From the NCBI GenBank assembly GCA_002729125.1, contig PBTQ01000101.1:1-43495 (forward strand): DNA of 43,495 nucleotides, in the 5' to 3' direction. The stretch is from Acidimicrobiaceae bacterium. GTDB lineage: Bacteria; Actinomycetota; Acidimicrobiia; Acidimicrobiales; Aldehydirespiratoraceae. Positions 28,043 to 37,388 of this stretch are shown here, one piece after another (within the stretch, counting starts at the first letter, position 1; each line of letters begins with the position of its first letter). The position numbers and the translations under genes were made by a program. The notes below the pieces were generated by a model that saw only the letters and a list, made by a program, of their open reading frames with translations, searched no databases and was not told the DNA's origin.

Positions 28043-28786
28043 CTATAGGAACCCGAGATCGCCAAGCGGCCAGACCTTCAGGAACGCGCGACCGACGAGT
28101 GCATCCTCCTTGATCGGACCGAAAGAGCGGCTGTCGGTGGAGTTGTCACGGTTGTCGCCTAGCACGAAGTACCAACCTTCGGCCAGCGTGCAAAGGTCGG
28201 CTGAGGGCGTGTTGGTACAGCCCTCGCTCACGATCGCCGCCGAGTTCGGGTGGGTATCGCCGTCAAGGTACGGCTCGTTCAGGAGTTGGCCGTCGATGAA
28301 AACCTCGCCGTCGACGAAGGTGATTGTCTCTCCTGGCAAGGCGGCGACCCGCTTGATGAAGTCCGTGATGCTGCCGGGCGCGGCAGGCGGCTTCTCGAAC
28401 ACGACGATGTCGCCTCGGTCGATGTTGCCGATTCGATAGCTGAGCTTGTTGACCAGCACGCGGTCGTTGACGTTGAGTGTTTCGGTCATCGACTCCGACG
28501 GGATGTAGAACGCCTGGAGGAGAAATGCCTTGATCACCAAGGCGACTGCGAGCGCACCGACCGCAACCGCAACCCACTCGATTAGCGATCGCAACGAGGA
28601 CTCGATGCGATGGCTCGAATGCCTTCCGCCACGAGTGCCAACGGGAGCGACGTCGGTGTCGTCGCTCCAGAAGGAGGTATCCTCCGGCGGATCCTGTTCT
28701 TCAGGGAACGACGAGCTGTTCTCAGAGGGCTCAGACTCTTCAGCGGGCACGAAACCGGTCGGAGGACGGAAGTCGGGGTCGTTCAC
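28043..28786 (-). CDS. lepB: Signal peptidase I
   Basis: FYIPSESMTETL (Ser), DFIKRVAALPGETI (Lys), YFVLGDNRDNSTDSRSFG. Confidence 0.94.
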   Translation of the reverse strand: MNDPDFRPPTGFVPAEESEPSENSSSFPEEQDPPEDTSFWSDDTDVAPVGTRGGRHSSHRIESSLRSLIEWVAVAVGALAVALVIKAFLLQAFYIPSESMTETLNVNDRVLVNKLSYRIGNIDRGDIVVFEKPPAAPGSITDFIKRVAALPGETITFVDGEVFIDGQLLNEPYLDGDTHPNSAAIVSEGCTNTPSADLCTLAEGWYFVLGDNRDNSTDSRSFGPIKEDALVGRAFLKVWPLGDLGFL

Positions 28787-28847
28787 AGGTGCACCCTATC
28801 GTTTGGTTGCCCACCGGTCGGCTCACGGTGACCCGGGGCAGGCGCCG

Positions 28848-29819
28848 TCAGGCGTACCGGGCCAGGATGCGATCGGCGGCGGAGCTGGCGAGCTCAGTAC
28901 CCAGCGAGGGGTCGGCCTTGAGCACGGTGGCCTCGGGCCCGAGGCGCAACAGGAGACGTTCGAGCCAGGCCCGAGCGGAGACCGCCATGGTTACAATGAG
29001 CTGCTCGCCATCGTTGTCGATCGAGTCGACCGGGTACTGCTCCACGACCCAGCGTGCGGTCGCCGCAAGCTGGAGGGTGACGCGCGGATCCTTGCTCGAC
29101 GGCGTGAACGCACCGTCGACGCTTGCGTCGCTGTGTTCGACGTGAATGTTGGTGGCGACGGTGGTGCGAATGCGATCGAGCCGGAAGACTCGCACCCCCT
29201 CGGCTTGATGGCACCAACCGCTGAGGTACCAGTTGCCCTGATCGCTGAAGATTTTCGCCGGCTCAACGCGTCGAGTGCTGAGCTCATCACGGCCATAGGA
29301 ATAGTATTCAAGCTCAACCTGCAGCCCCCGTTCGAAGGCATCTCGCAGAACGCCGAGGGTGTCGGCGGGTGCAGCGCCGAGGCGAACGTCGACCGCGCGC
29401 TCAGCACCATCCCCGAGTGCTGTTCCGAGTTTGGTGAGCGCCCGCAGCAGCGGTGAGGGCGCTTTGCTTTCGCCCTCGTCGGCGGCGCCGGTGTCGGTCA
29501 TGGCGAGGACCGAGCGACCGGCGGTAAGCAGGCGAGCACCATCTTCCAGCGACAGGCGCAGCGGTCGCGAGAACCAGTTGGCGTAACGGATGCTGACCTG
29601 GTCGTCGGAGACGTCGACCTCGATCAGGGAGTCAGGCGTGAACGGGTACACCCCAACGAAGAACACGATCTCCTGAAGATCCTCCAGGAGCTGCGTTCGG
29701 GGGTAGGCGAAGCGAGCGACGATGTCGTCGATCGGTACACCGTCGGGCTGATCGGCCACCCAGGGGATCACCGACAAGAGCCGGGCCAGCCGGTCGCGTG
29801 CGTTGAGACGAGCACTCAT
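28848..29819 (-). CDS. pafC: PafC-like HTH/WYL-domain regulator
   Basis: WYL-domain organisation (GNWYLSGWCHQAEGVRVFRLDRI); ATGA overlap with pafB. Confidence 0.9.
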   Translation of the reverse strand: MSARLNARDRLARLLSVIPWVADQPDGVPIDDIVARFAYPRTQLLEDLQEIVFFVGVYPFTPDSLIEVDVSDDQVSIRYANWFSRPLRLSLEDGARLLTAGRSVLAMTDTGAADEGESKAPSPLLRALTKLGTALGDGAERAVDVRLGAAPADTLGVLRDAFERGLQVELEYYSYGRDELSTRRVEPAKIFSDQGNWYLSGWCHQAEGVRVFRLDRIRTTVATNIHVEHSDASVDGAFTPSSKDPRVTLQLAATARWVVEQYPVDSIDNDGEQLIVTMAVSARAWLERLLLRLGPEATVLKADPSLGTELASSAADRILARYA

Positions 29820-30709
29820 CGCTGGGCCTCCAACCACTCGACGAAGTCGTCGCGGAGATCAGGGGGTTCGAGGATCTCCGCGTGTTCGAGGAAGGACAGC
29901 ACGAACGAGCGAAACGCATCAATGTTCCGGACGTCGAGCGTGGCGGTGACTGATCCGTCGGGCCGATCGACGACGTCGCCGAGAATGTGGCGGGCGTAAG
30001 CGGCCTGATCGGCGTCGACCACGATCGTCGCCTTGACAGTCGGCCCGTCGCCGAGTTCCCAGCCGCGAAGATCGATGGGCTCATTCATGTCGCCGATCGG
30101 TGCTTTCGCAGGACCGCTGAGCGAAACGTCGCCCTCGATGCGATCGACGCGATAAAGGCGCTGATCATTGCGAAGGCGGTCAAAGCCGCTCAGATACCAG
30201 TGGCCACGCGTGAACGACAGTTTCCACGGCTCGACGATCCGCTCGACGTCGCTGTACGTGAACGACAGGGCCCGACGGTCGACGGCCGCACCAATCATGG
30301 TGGCAAGCGTGTCGTTGAATGGGACCCTGCCCAGACTGTTGGCTGGTGCGACTCCACCGGCCGCACCGAGTTTCACGAGTGCGGTGTCGTCGCCGTCGAG
30401 TCGGACGAGGTTGGTGGCGAGATGGAGCGCAGCGAGCTCGTCGACTTCGAAGGCGAGTTCCGTGCCGGCGTACTCGTCACGGTCGAGTCGGTAGCCGTCG
30501 ACGGGTGGGTCGACCCCGGGCACGGGTTCGACCCGCAAGGGCATGCCCATGGAGCGCAGATCGTCTTTGTCGCGTTCAAAAGCTCGTCGGAAGGTGGCTT
30601 TGGTGTCGGGGTAGCCGCCGACCCGATCACGCAGCTCTTCGGCAGTGAGCGGGATCTCGGCGTGGAGCAGCGCAGCGGTGAGGTTGAGCAACCGCTCGAG
30701 CTTGTCCAT
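29816..30709 (-). CDS. pafB: PafB-like HTH/WYL-domain regulator
   Basis: N-terminal HTH LLNLTAALLHAEIPLTAEELRDRVGGYP; RGHWYLSGFDRLRNDQRLYRVDRI. Confidence 0.92.
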   Translation of the reverse strand: MDKLERLLNLTAALLHAEIPLTAEELRDRVGGYPDTKATFRRAFERDKDDLRSMGMPLRVEPVPGVDPPVDGYRLDRDEYAGTELAFEVDELAALHLATNLVRLDGDDTALVKLGAAGGVAPANSLGRVPFNDTLATMIGAAVDRRALSFTYSDVERIVEPWKLSFTRGHWYLSGFDRLRNDQRLYRVDRIEGDVSLSGPAKAPIGDMNEPIDLRGWELGDGPTVKATIVVDADQAAYARHILGDVVDRPDGSVTATLDVRNIDAFRSFVLSFLEHAEILEPPDLRDDFVEWLEAQR

Positions 30710-30725
30710 CAGGTAGGCCTCCCTG

Positions 30726-32084
30726 TCACAACGACGCGATTAACTTATCGACCCGCTCGTCGTCAGCCTTGAACGGGTCCTTACACAAAACGGTGCGTTG
30801 CGCTTGGTCGTTGAGCTTCAGATGAACCCAATCGACGGTGTAATCCCGCTTGCGTTCCTTGGCCCGCTTGATGAACTCACCCCGGAGTCGAGCTCGAGTG
30901 GTCTGCGGCGGGTGCTCGACGGCGTGAGAGATCTCTTCATCGGTGACGATTCGGTCGACCATGCCCTTGCGCTGCATTCGGTAGAAGAGGCCTCGCTCAC
31001 GGTTGATATCGTGATACTGCAGATCGACGAGAGCGACTCGGGCATCGCTGAGGGTGAGGTCGTGACGCTCCCGGTACGCCTCGATCAGCTTGTACTTGAT
31101 GACCCAGTCGAGTTCTCGGTCGAGCTTGAGCGGATCGTCCTCGAGGTGGCTGAGCGTGTACTCCCACATATCGAGGGCGAGCTGTTCTTCATCGGTGAGG
31201 TCGTGGTGATCGGCGAAGCGAAGTGCCCGGTTGAGATATTCGCTCTGGATGTCAAGGGCGGAGACCTCGCGCCCGTTGGCGAGACGAACCCGCTGGGTGC
31301 AGGTCATGTCGTGGCTGATCTCGCGAATCGCACGGATCGGATTCTCGAGGGTCATGTCGCGGAGAACGACCTGGGGCTCTTCGAGCATGCGCAACATGAG
31401 TGAGCACGCACCCACCTTCAAGAAGTTGGTGTACTCACTCATGTTCGAGTCGCCCACGATCACGTGGAGCCGGCGGTAGCGCTCGGCGTCAGCGTGGGGT
31501 TCGTCGCGGGTGTTGATGATCGGGCGGCTTCGCGTGGTGGCAGAGCTGACGCCTTCCCAGATGTGCTCGGCTCGCTGGCTGACGCAATATCTGGCGCCCC
31601 GCGCCGTCTGCAGGACCTTGCCGGCACCGGCGTAGATCTGGCGGCTGACGAGGAAGGGAATGAGCACCTCGGCATACGACGAAAAATCATCGCGGCGGCT
31701 CGTGCAGTAGTTCTCGTGGCAGCCGTAGCTGTTGCCGGCGGAATCGGTGTTGTTCTTGAATAGGTAGACGTCGCCGTGCACGCCTTCGTCGCCGAGGCGC
31801 TGCTCGGCACTGGTGAGAAGCTGTTCGAGGATCCGCTCCCCTGCCTTGTCGTGCACGACGAGTTCACGCACGCTGTCGCACTCGGGTGTGGCGTACTCGG
31901 GGTGGCTGCCAACGTCCAGGTAGAGCCGAGCCCCGTTGGCAAGAAAGACGTTGCTGCTGCGACCCCACGAGACCACCCGGCGGAAGAGGTATCGGGCTAC
32001 TTCGTCGGGACTCAGCCGCCGTTGGCCGCGCAGGGTGCAGGTGACGCCGTATTCGTTTTCGATACCGAAGATCCGTCGCTGCAC
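30726..32084 (-). CDS. pafA: Pup--protein ligase
   Basis: [71 protein letters not shown]. Confidence 0.97.
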   Translation of the reverse strand: MQRRIFGIENEYGVTCTLRGQRRLSPDEVARYLFRRVVSWGRSSNVFLANGARLYLDVGSHPEYATPECDSVRELVVHDKAGERILEQLLTSAEQRLGDEGVHGDVYLFKNNTDSAGNSYGCHENYCTSRRDDFSSYAEVLIPFLVSRQIYAGAGKVLQTARGARYCVSQRAEHIWEGVSSATTRSRPIINTRDEPHADAERYRRLHVIVGDSNMSEYTNFLKVGACSLMLRMLEEPQVVLRDMTLENPIRAIREISHDMTCTQRVRLANGREVSALDIQSEYLNRALRFADHHDLTDEEQLALDMWEYTLSHLEDDPLKLDRELDWVIKYKLIEAYRERHDLTLSDARVALVDLQYHDINRERGLFYRMQRKGMVDRIVTDEEISHAVEHPPQTTRARLRGEFIKRAKERKRDYTVDWVHLKLNDQAQRTVLCKDPFKADDERVDKLIASL

Positions 32085-32184
32085 ACCGCCAACTTAACGT
32101 CATCATCGACCTTGGGCGCGGTCGGCGTCAGCCCTTGTTCGACGTCGTCGCTCGGTCGGGTGGCGGCGCCAGCCTGGCTGGGTG

Positions 32185-32865
32185 TCAGGCGAGCAGTTCG
32201 GTGATTTCGGGGTCGTCGAGCCGCCGGAACGTTCGGCGATGGTCACCCCGTTCCAGCACGGCGACTTCAAGCGCGTCTGCCGTGAGCGCGCGTTCTGGTC
32301 CGCCGAGCGCAACTACGGCTTGGCGGAGACCGTCAGCAAGGGTGGGAGGCTGCTCGAATGTGCCGAGCCGCTCTGCAATCGCTTCGGTCTCACCCCCCAG
32401 CACCACCGACATGTCCTCGTCGATGACGGTGCCGTCGTACAGGATGTGGAAGAGCTGGTCGCCGGACCCGTCGGCGGCGTGGCCGATCTCGGCCACGAGA
32501 ATCTCAACCTCCATCGGCTTCATCTCGTGGGTGAAGATCTGACCGAGGCTTTGCGCATACTGGTTGGCGAGGCTCCGAGCATCGACGTCCTCGCGGCTGA
32601 ACGAATAGCCCTTCATGTCGGCGTGACGAACACCTGCGATGCGGAGCTGATCGAACTCGTTGTATTTGCCGACCCCGGCGAACGCGATCCGGTCGTAGAT
32701 CTCGCTGACCTTCCGCAGCGTCGACGAGGTGTTTTCGGCGCAGATTGCAACACCGTTGTCGAATCGGAACCCGACGAGGCTCCTACCGCGAGCGATGCCC
32801 TTGCGGGCGTAATCGGCGCGGTCCTTCATGACCTGCTCGGGGGCGACGTAGAACGGCATGTTCAT
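32185..32865 (-). CDS. prcA: 20S proteasome subunit alpha
   Basis: FYVAPEQVMKDRADYARKGIARGRSLVGFRFDNGVAICAEN. Confidence 0.96.
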   Translation of the reverse strand: MNMPFYVAPEQVMKDRADYARKGIARGRSLVGFRFDNGVAICAENTSSTLRKVSEIYDRIAFAGVGKYNEFDQLRIAGVRHADMKGYSFSREDVDARSLANQYAQSLGQIFTHEMKPMEVEILVAEIGHAADGSGDQLFHILYDGTVIDEDMSVVLGGETEAIAERLGTFEQPPTLADGLRQAVVALGGPERALTADALEVAVLERGDHRRTFRRLDDPEITELLA

Positions 32866-32870
32866 GGTGG

Positions 32871-33656
32871 TCAGTTTCCCTGTCGGCGGGCAATGAGCGT
32901 CTGGGTGCGGGCGGCGAGGTCATCGTCACTGATTCGGGTGTAGCCGCCGGCGGTGATCGTGGCGACGATCGGGTAGATGCCGCGGATCGGGTCGGGGCCA
33001 CCGGTGGCCGAGTCCTCGTCGGCAGCTTCGAACAGGGCCTCGATTGCAAGGTCGGTGACTGCCGCGGTGTCCATGCCCTGGCGGTAGCCGAGCTTTACGA
33101 CCGTGCCGGCGTGTACGCTCCCCGAACCGGTCGACGCGTGGTCGGCCTCTTCGTAGCGGCCACCGGTGATATCGAATTCGTAGAGTCGGCCCTCACCGCG
33201 GCTGAGGTCGAAGCCGGCGAAGATCGGCACGACGACCATGCCTTGCATGGCCATGGGCAGGTTGCCGCGGATCATTTGGCTGAGCTGGTTGGCCTTGCCT
33301 TCGAGGCTGAGCGCCGTGCCCTCGACCTTTTCGTAGTGCTCGAGCTGGAGTTGGAACAGCTTTACCATCTCGATCGCCGGGCCGGCGGCGCCGGCGATTG
33401 CGACGCCGCTGTGACGGTCGGCTGGGAAGACCTTCTCAAGCGTGCGGTGGCTGATCAGGTTGCCTGTGGTGGCGCGACGGTCACCGGCCAACAGCACGCC
33501 GTCGGCGAAGCGGATTGCGACGCAGGTCGTACCGTGGCGGTAGTCGTGGGGGTCGAGCGCTCCGTCGATCGGCGACGGCGCGTCCCCTCTCGATGCGAGC
33601 AGTCGGTTGAAGTCGGGTCCCGGATCGTCCTGGACGCTGAACAGCGGGAGATTCAT
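32871..33656 (-). CDS. prcB: 20S proteasome subunit beta, with propeptide and N-terminal Thr nucleophile
   Basis: DYRHGTTCVAIRFADGVLLAGDRRATTGNLI. Confidence 0.97.
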   Translation of the reverse strand: MNLPLFSVQDDPGPDFNRLLASRGDAPSPIDGALDPHDYRHGTTCVAIRFADGVLLAGDRRATTGNLISHRTLEKVFPADRHSGVAIAGAAGPAIEMVKLFQLQLEHYEKVEGTALSLEGKANQLSQMIRGNLPMAMQGMVVVPIFAGFDLSRGEGRLYEFDITGGRYEEADHASTGSGSVHAGTVVKLGYRQGMDTAAVTDLAIEALFEAADEDSATGGPDPIRGIYPIVATITAGGYTRISDDDLAARTQTLIARRQGN

Positions 33657-33661
33657 CGGGG

Positions 33662-33856
33662 CTACTGTCCGCCCTTCTGGATGTAGCTCTTCACGAAGTC
33701 CTCGGCGTTGGTCTCGAGGACCTCGTCGATCTCGTCGAGCAGGTCGTCGAGCTCGGCTTTGAGTTCTTCGCCGCGCTCGGATGCTGACGGGTTGCCGGCC
33801 GCCTCGTTCTCACGCTCATTGGGGGCTGGCTTGCGGATCTGCTCGCGTTCGGCCAT
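33662..33856 (-). CDS. pup: Prokaryotic ubiquitin-like protein Pup (64 aa, C-terminal GGQ)
   Basis: ...[31 protein letters not shown]. Confidence 0.97.
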   Translation of the reverse strand: MAEREQIRKPAPNERENEAAGNPSASERGEELKAELDDLLDEIDEVLETNAEDFVKSYIQKGGQ

Positions 33857-33877
33857 GACGTCTCCCTGGTCGCTCGG

Positions 33878-35386
33878 TCAGGTCCCGAGCCGTCGGAGCA
33901 GCTCGGCAGCGCTTTCGCACTCGTCGAATAACGTACCCACATGGGCACGGGTCCCGCGCATCGGCTCCATCATTGGCACCCGCCGGAGCGCATCGGAGCC
34001 GATGTCGAAGACGAGAGAATCCCAGTTGGCGGCGACGACCTGCTCTGGAAAGGTGTCGATGCAGCGCCCGCGGAAATAGGCACGGGTATCGGCGGGCGGC
34101 TCGCTGATCGCCGCGATCGCCTCCGTGTCGGTGACGAGTTGCTCGAGGCCAACCCGCCACGCAAGCCCCTTGTCAGGACGCATGTCGGTGTACTGGATGT
34201 CCATCGCCCGCAGTTTGGGGTCGGTCCACGTGAGGCCGTGGCGTTCGCGGTATCCCTCGATTAGCCGAAATTTGGCGACCCAGTCGAGCTGGTCGGCGAG
34301 TTCCATGGGGTCGCGTTCGAGGCCGGCCAGTACCTGCTCCCAACGGCGCAGGACCTCGTGGGTGGTCTCACCACCCGTTGCGTCGGTCCCGTGGCGATCG
34401 ACGTACTCCTTGGCGAGATCGAGCAGCTCCCACTGCACTTCGAGTGCGGTGATCGTCGAGCCATCGGCCAGCGGAAGGCCCTCTCGGAGGGTGAGGTCGT
34501 GGCTCACGTGACGCATCGAGGCCACGGGGGATGCGAACTCGAATTCATGCGGGATGAGGTCGTCTTCGACCATGGAGAGCACGAGGGCGGTCGTGCCGAC
34601 TTTTAGGAAGGTAGCGACCTGCGACGGATTGGCGTCGCCGACGATCACGTGCAGCCGCCGATACTTGCGAGCGTCAGCGTGGGGTTCGTCGCGGGTGTTG
34701 ATGATCGGCCGTTTCAGCGTGGTCTCGAGCCCAACCTCTTCTTCGAAGAAGTCGGCGCGCTGGGTGAGCTGATAGTGCACTTCGTCGGTTCGCTGGCCAG
34801 GCAGTTCGGCGCCGACCTTGCCGGCTCCCGTAAAGATTTGACGGGTGATGAAGTGCGCAGTGCAGTGGCGAACGATCCGGCCAAACGGGGTGGCGCGACT
34901 CACAAGATAGTTCTCGTGGGTGCCGTAGGAGTTGCCCTTGCCGTCGGAATTGTTCTTGTACAGCACCAGCTCCTGGCCCGCCGGGAGCAGCTCGTGTGCG
35001 GCGGCCATCGAACGTTGGATGATCAGTTCGCCGGCGCGGTCGTACAGGACGGCGCTGCGTGGGTCGGCGACCTCTGGAGTCGACATCTCCGGGTGGGCAT
35101 GGTCGACGTAGTAGCGGGCGCCGTTGCGGAGCACGGCATTGACGAGGTGCGTCTCAACCTCCGGCGGCAGCGCTCCGAGAGGGCTGAAGCCGCGTGCATC
35201 GGCTCCGGGGGTCTCGTCGATGAAGTCCCAGGCGATCACATCCGAGCGTGCGTCGGGCTTGTAGCCCTCGGATGCTAGGAATGCGTTGATCAGCAGCGAC
35301 GACGCCGTGATCGGGTTGGGATCGTCGGTGCCGCGGTGGACGATTCCATACTCGGTCTCGATGCCGAAGGTCTTGGCGATGGCCAT
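33878..35386 (-). CDS. dop: Depupylase/deamidase of Pup
   Basis: MAIAKTFGIETEYGIVHRG..., [33 protein letters not shown]; start placed at 35386 (TAGGGT-N7-ATG). Confidence 0.96.
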   Translation of the reverse strand: MAIAKTFGIETEYGIVHRGTDDPNPITASSLLINAFLASEGYKPDARSDVIAWDFIDETPGADARGFSPLGALPPEVETHLVNAVLRNGARYYVDHAHPEMSTPEVADPRSAVLYDRAGELIIQRSMAAAHELLPAGQELVLYKNNSDGKGNSYGTHENYLVSRATPFGRIVRHCTAHFITRQIFTGAGKVGAELPGQRTDEVHYQLTQRADFFEEEVGLETTLKRPIINTRDEPHADARKYRRLHVIVGDANPSQVATFLKVGTTALVLSMVEDDLIPHEFEFASPVASMRHVSHDLTLREGLPLADGSTITALEVQWELLDLAKEYVDRHGTDATGGETTHEVLRRWEQVLAGLERDPMELADQLDWVAKFRLIEGYRERHGLTWTDPKLRAMDIQYTDMRPDKGLAWRVGLEQLVTDTEAIAAISEPPADTRAYFRGRCIDTFPEQVVAANWDSLVFDIGSDALRRVPMMEPMRGTRAHVGTLFDECESAAELLRRLGT

Positions 35387-35448
35387 CGGCCGAACCCTAC
35401 TCATTCCTCGCCGCGACGCCCGATTGGCCACCTGACGATTCGGCGAGG

Positions 35449-36567
35449 TCAGTCGGCGGCGGCTGGTTCGTCGACGATGCGGCGTCGATAGCGGCGGCCG
35501 AGGCTCGTCAGGATCTCGTAAGGGATCGTGTCGGCGGCGACGGCAACATCATCGATGGTGATGGTGGGCCCGATTAGTTCGGCGGTGGATCCGGCGGTGA
35601 CGACGATGTCGGTTGGCAGTTCGGAGATGTCGACGGTGATGAGGTCCATCGATACCCGGCCGACGATCGGTGCGGTGTGGCCGTCGAACGCGACCCGGCC
35701 GCGTCCTGACTGGGCCCGAAGAAAGCCGTCGCCGTAGCCCACCCCGATGGTCGCAACACGGCGCTCCCCGGCAGTCGTGTGGGTCGCTCCGTAACCGATG
35801 GTGTCGCCACCGGCGACCGTGCGGACCTGAAGCACGGGCGAGTGGAGGTTGACGACCGGCTGAAGACCGAGACGTCGTCCGGGACTCGGGTCGGAGCCGT
35901 AGAGGCCGACGCCGGGACGGACATGATCGAGGTGGAATGTCGGGCCAAGCGCGATGCCAGGCGTGTTCGCAAGCGACGCCACCCCCATTGGCAACCCCGC
36001 CCGGATTCGGTGATACGCCGCCAACTGGCGCTCGTTCTGGGTCGTGTCAGGGTCGTCGGCCGAGGCGAGGTGACTCATGACGTGCACGACGTCGAGTTGC
36101 TGGAGTTTTGAAGGGTCGGCGAGGAGTGCGGCGGTGTCGGCGGCATCGAGTCCCGTGCGGTTCATGCCAGTGTCGAGGTGAAGGCTGCACCGAAGGCGGT
36201 CCGGACGTCCGGCCGACAGCAAGGACCAGCGTCCGATCTGCTCGGCGCTGATCAACACTGGGGCGAGATCGTGGGCGATCAGTTGCTCGGTGGTGCCCGG
36301 GTGAGCGCCGGCGAGCACGAAGATATCGACTTCGGGTAGGGCCACGCGCAGATCAATGCCTTCGCTGACCTCGGCGACGAAGAACTCGGTGCACCCCTCC
36401 TGCGCGAGTGCCTGAGCCACCGGAATGGCGCCGAGGCCATAGGCATCGGCTTTGACCGTCGCTGCAACCTGCACACCCGCGGCGTGCTCGCCGAGACGCC
36501 GCCAGTTCGCTCGGACGGCGGCGAGGTCGATGACGAGTTCGGAGGCGGCAAGGGGTGGCGGCACCAT
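35449..36567 (-). CDS. alr: Alanine racemase
   Basis: VATVKADAYGLGAIPVAQAL (PLP Lys), LHLDTGMNRTG, VGVGLYG-like VRPGVGLYGSDPS, GRVSMDLITVD. Confidence 0.94.
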   Translation of the reverse strand: MVPPPLAASELVIDLAAVRANWRRLGEHAAGVQVAATVKADAYGLGAIPVAQALAQEGCTEFFVAEVSEGIDLRVALPEVDIFVLAGAHPGTTEQLIAHDLAPVLISAEQIGRWSLLSAGRPDRLRCSLHLDTGMNRTGLDAADTAALLADPSKLQQLDVVHVMSHLASADDPDTTQNERQLAAYHRIRAGLPMGVASLANTPGIALGPTFHLDHVRPGVGLYGSDPSPGRRLGLQPVVNLHSPVLQVRTVAGGDTIGYGATHTTAGERRVATIGVGYGDGFLRAQSGRGRVAFDGHTAPIVGRVSMDLITVDISELPTDIVVTAGSTAELIGPTITIDDVAVAADTIPYEILTSLGRRYRRRIVDEPAAAD

Positions 36568-36603
36568 GGGCTCAGTCTCCCCGATCCGAGCGACGAACCG
36601 AGA

Positions 36604-37383
36604 TCAGAGGATCTGGGAGAGGAACAGCTTGGTGCGGTCCTCTTCGGGCGAGGTGAAGAAGTGCTCGGGCGTGCCGGTCTCTACGATCTCGCCGGACTCC
36701 ATGAAGATGATCCGGTCGGCGACCTCTCGGGCAAAGCCCATCTCGTGGGTGACCACGATCATGGTCATACCACCGCGAGCGAGATCCTTCATCACGTCGA
36801 GGACTTCCTTGATCATCTCCGGGTCGAGTGCCGAGGTCGGCTCGTCAAAGAGCATGACGCGGGGTTCCATCGCAAGAGCCCGGGCGATCGCCACCCGCTG
36901 TTGCTGGCCGCCGGACAGCTGGCCGGGGAACTTGTCGGCCTGTTCGGGAATGCCGACCCGCTCAAGGAGCTGGGTGGCCAAGGCCTCGGCTTCGCCCCGA
37001 GGCTTCTTGCGGACCCAGATGGGCGCCAACGTGATGTTGTCCCGCACCGTCAGGTGCGGAAAAAGGTTGAACTGCTGGAAAACCATGCCGACTTCGGAGC
37101 GAATTTTCTCGATGTTGCGTGTGTCGTTCGTGAGTTCGACACCGTCGACGATGATGCGGCCTCCCTGGTGTTGTTCGAGCCGGTTGATACAGCGGATCCA
37201 CGTCGACTTACCCGACCCTGAGGGACCAAGGACGACGACCACCTCGCGCTCTTTGATTGTTGCCGACACGCCTTTCAGGGCCTGGAAGTCGCCGTACCAC
37301 TTGTCGACACCCTCACAGGTAATCATGTCGTCGCGTGCGGCCAACTCTTCGGTGACGGCAACGGTTGCGTCGTTGATGCTCAT
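36604..37383 (-). CDS. Polar amino-acid ABC transporter ATP-binding protein
   Basis: [50 protein letters not shown]. Confidence 0.96.
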   Translation of the reverse strand: MSINDATVAVTEELAARDDMITCEGVDKWYGDFQALKGVSATIKEREVVVVLGPSGSGKSTWIRCINRLEQHQGGRIIVDGVELTNDTRNIEKIRSEVGMVFQQFNLFPHLTVRDNITLAPIWVRKKPRGEAEALATQLLERVGIPEQADKFPGQLSGGQQQRVAIARALAMEPRVMLFDEPTSALDPEMIKEVLDVMKDLARGGMTMIVVTHEMGFAREVADRIIFMESGEIVETGTPEHFFTSPEEDRTKLFLSQIL

Positions 37384-37388
37384 GGTTG

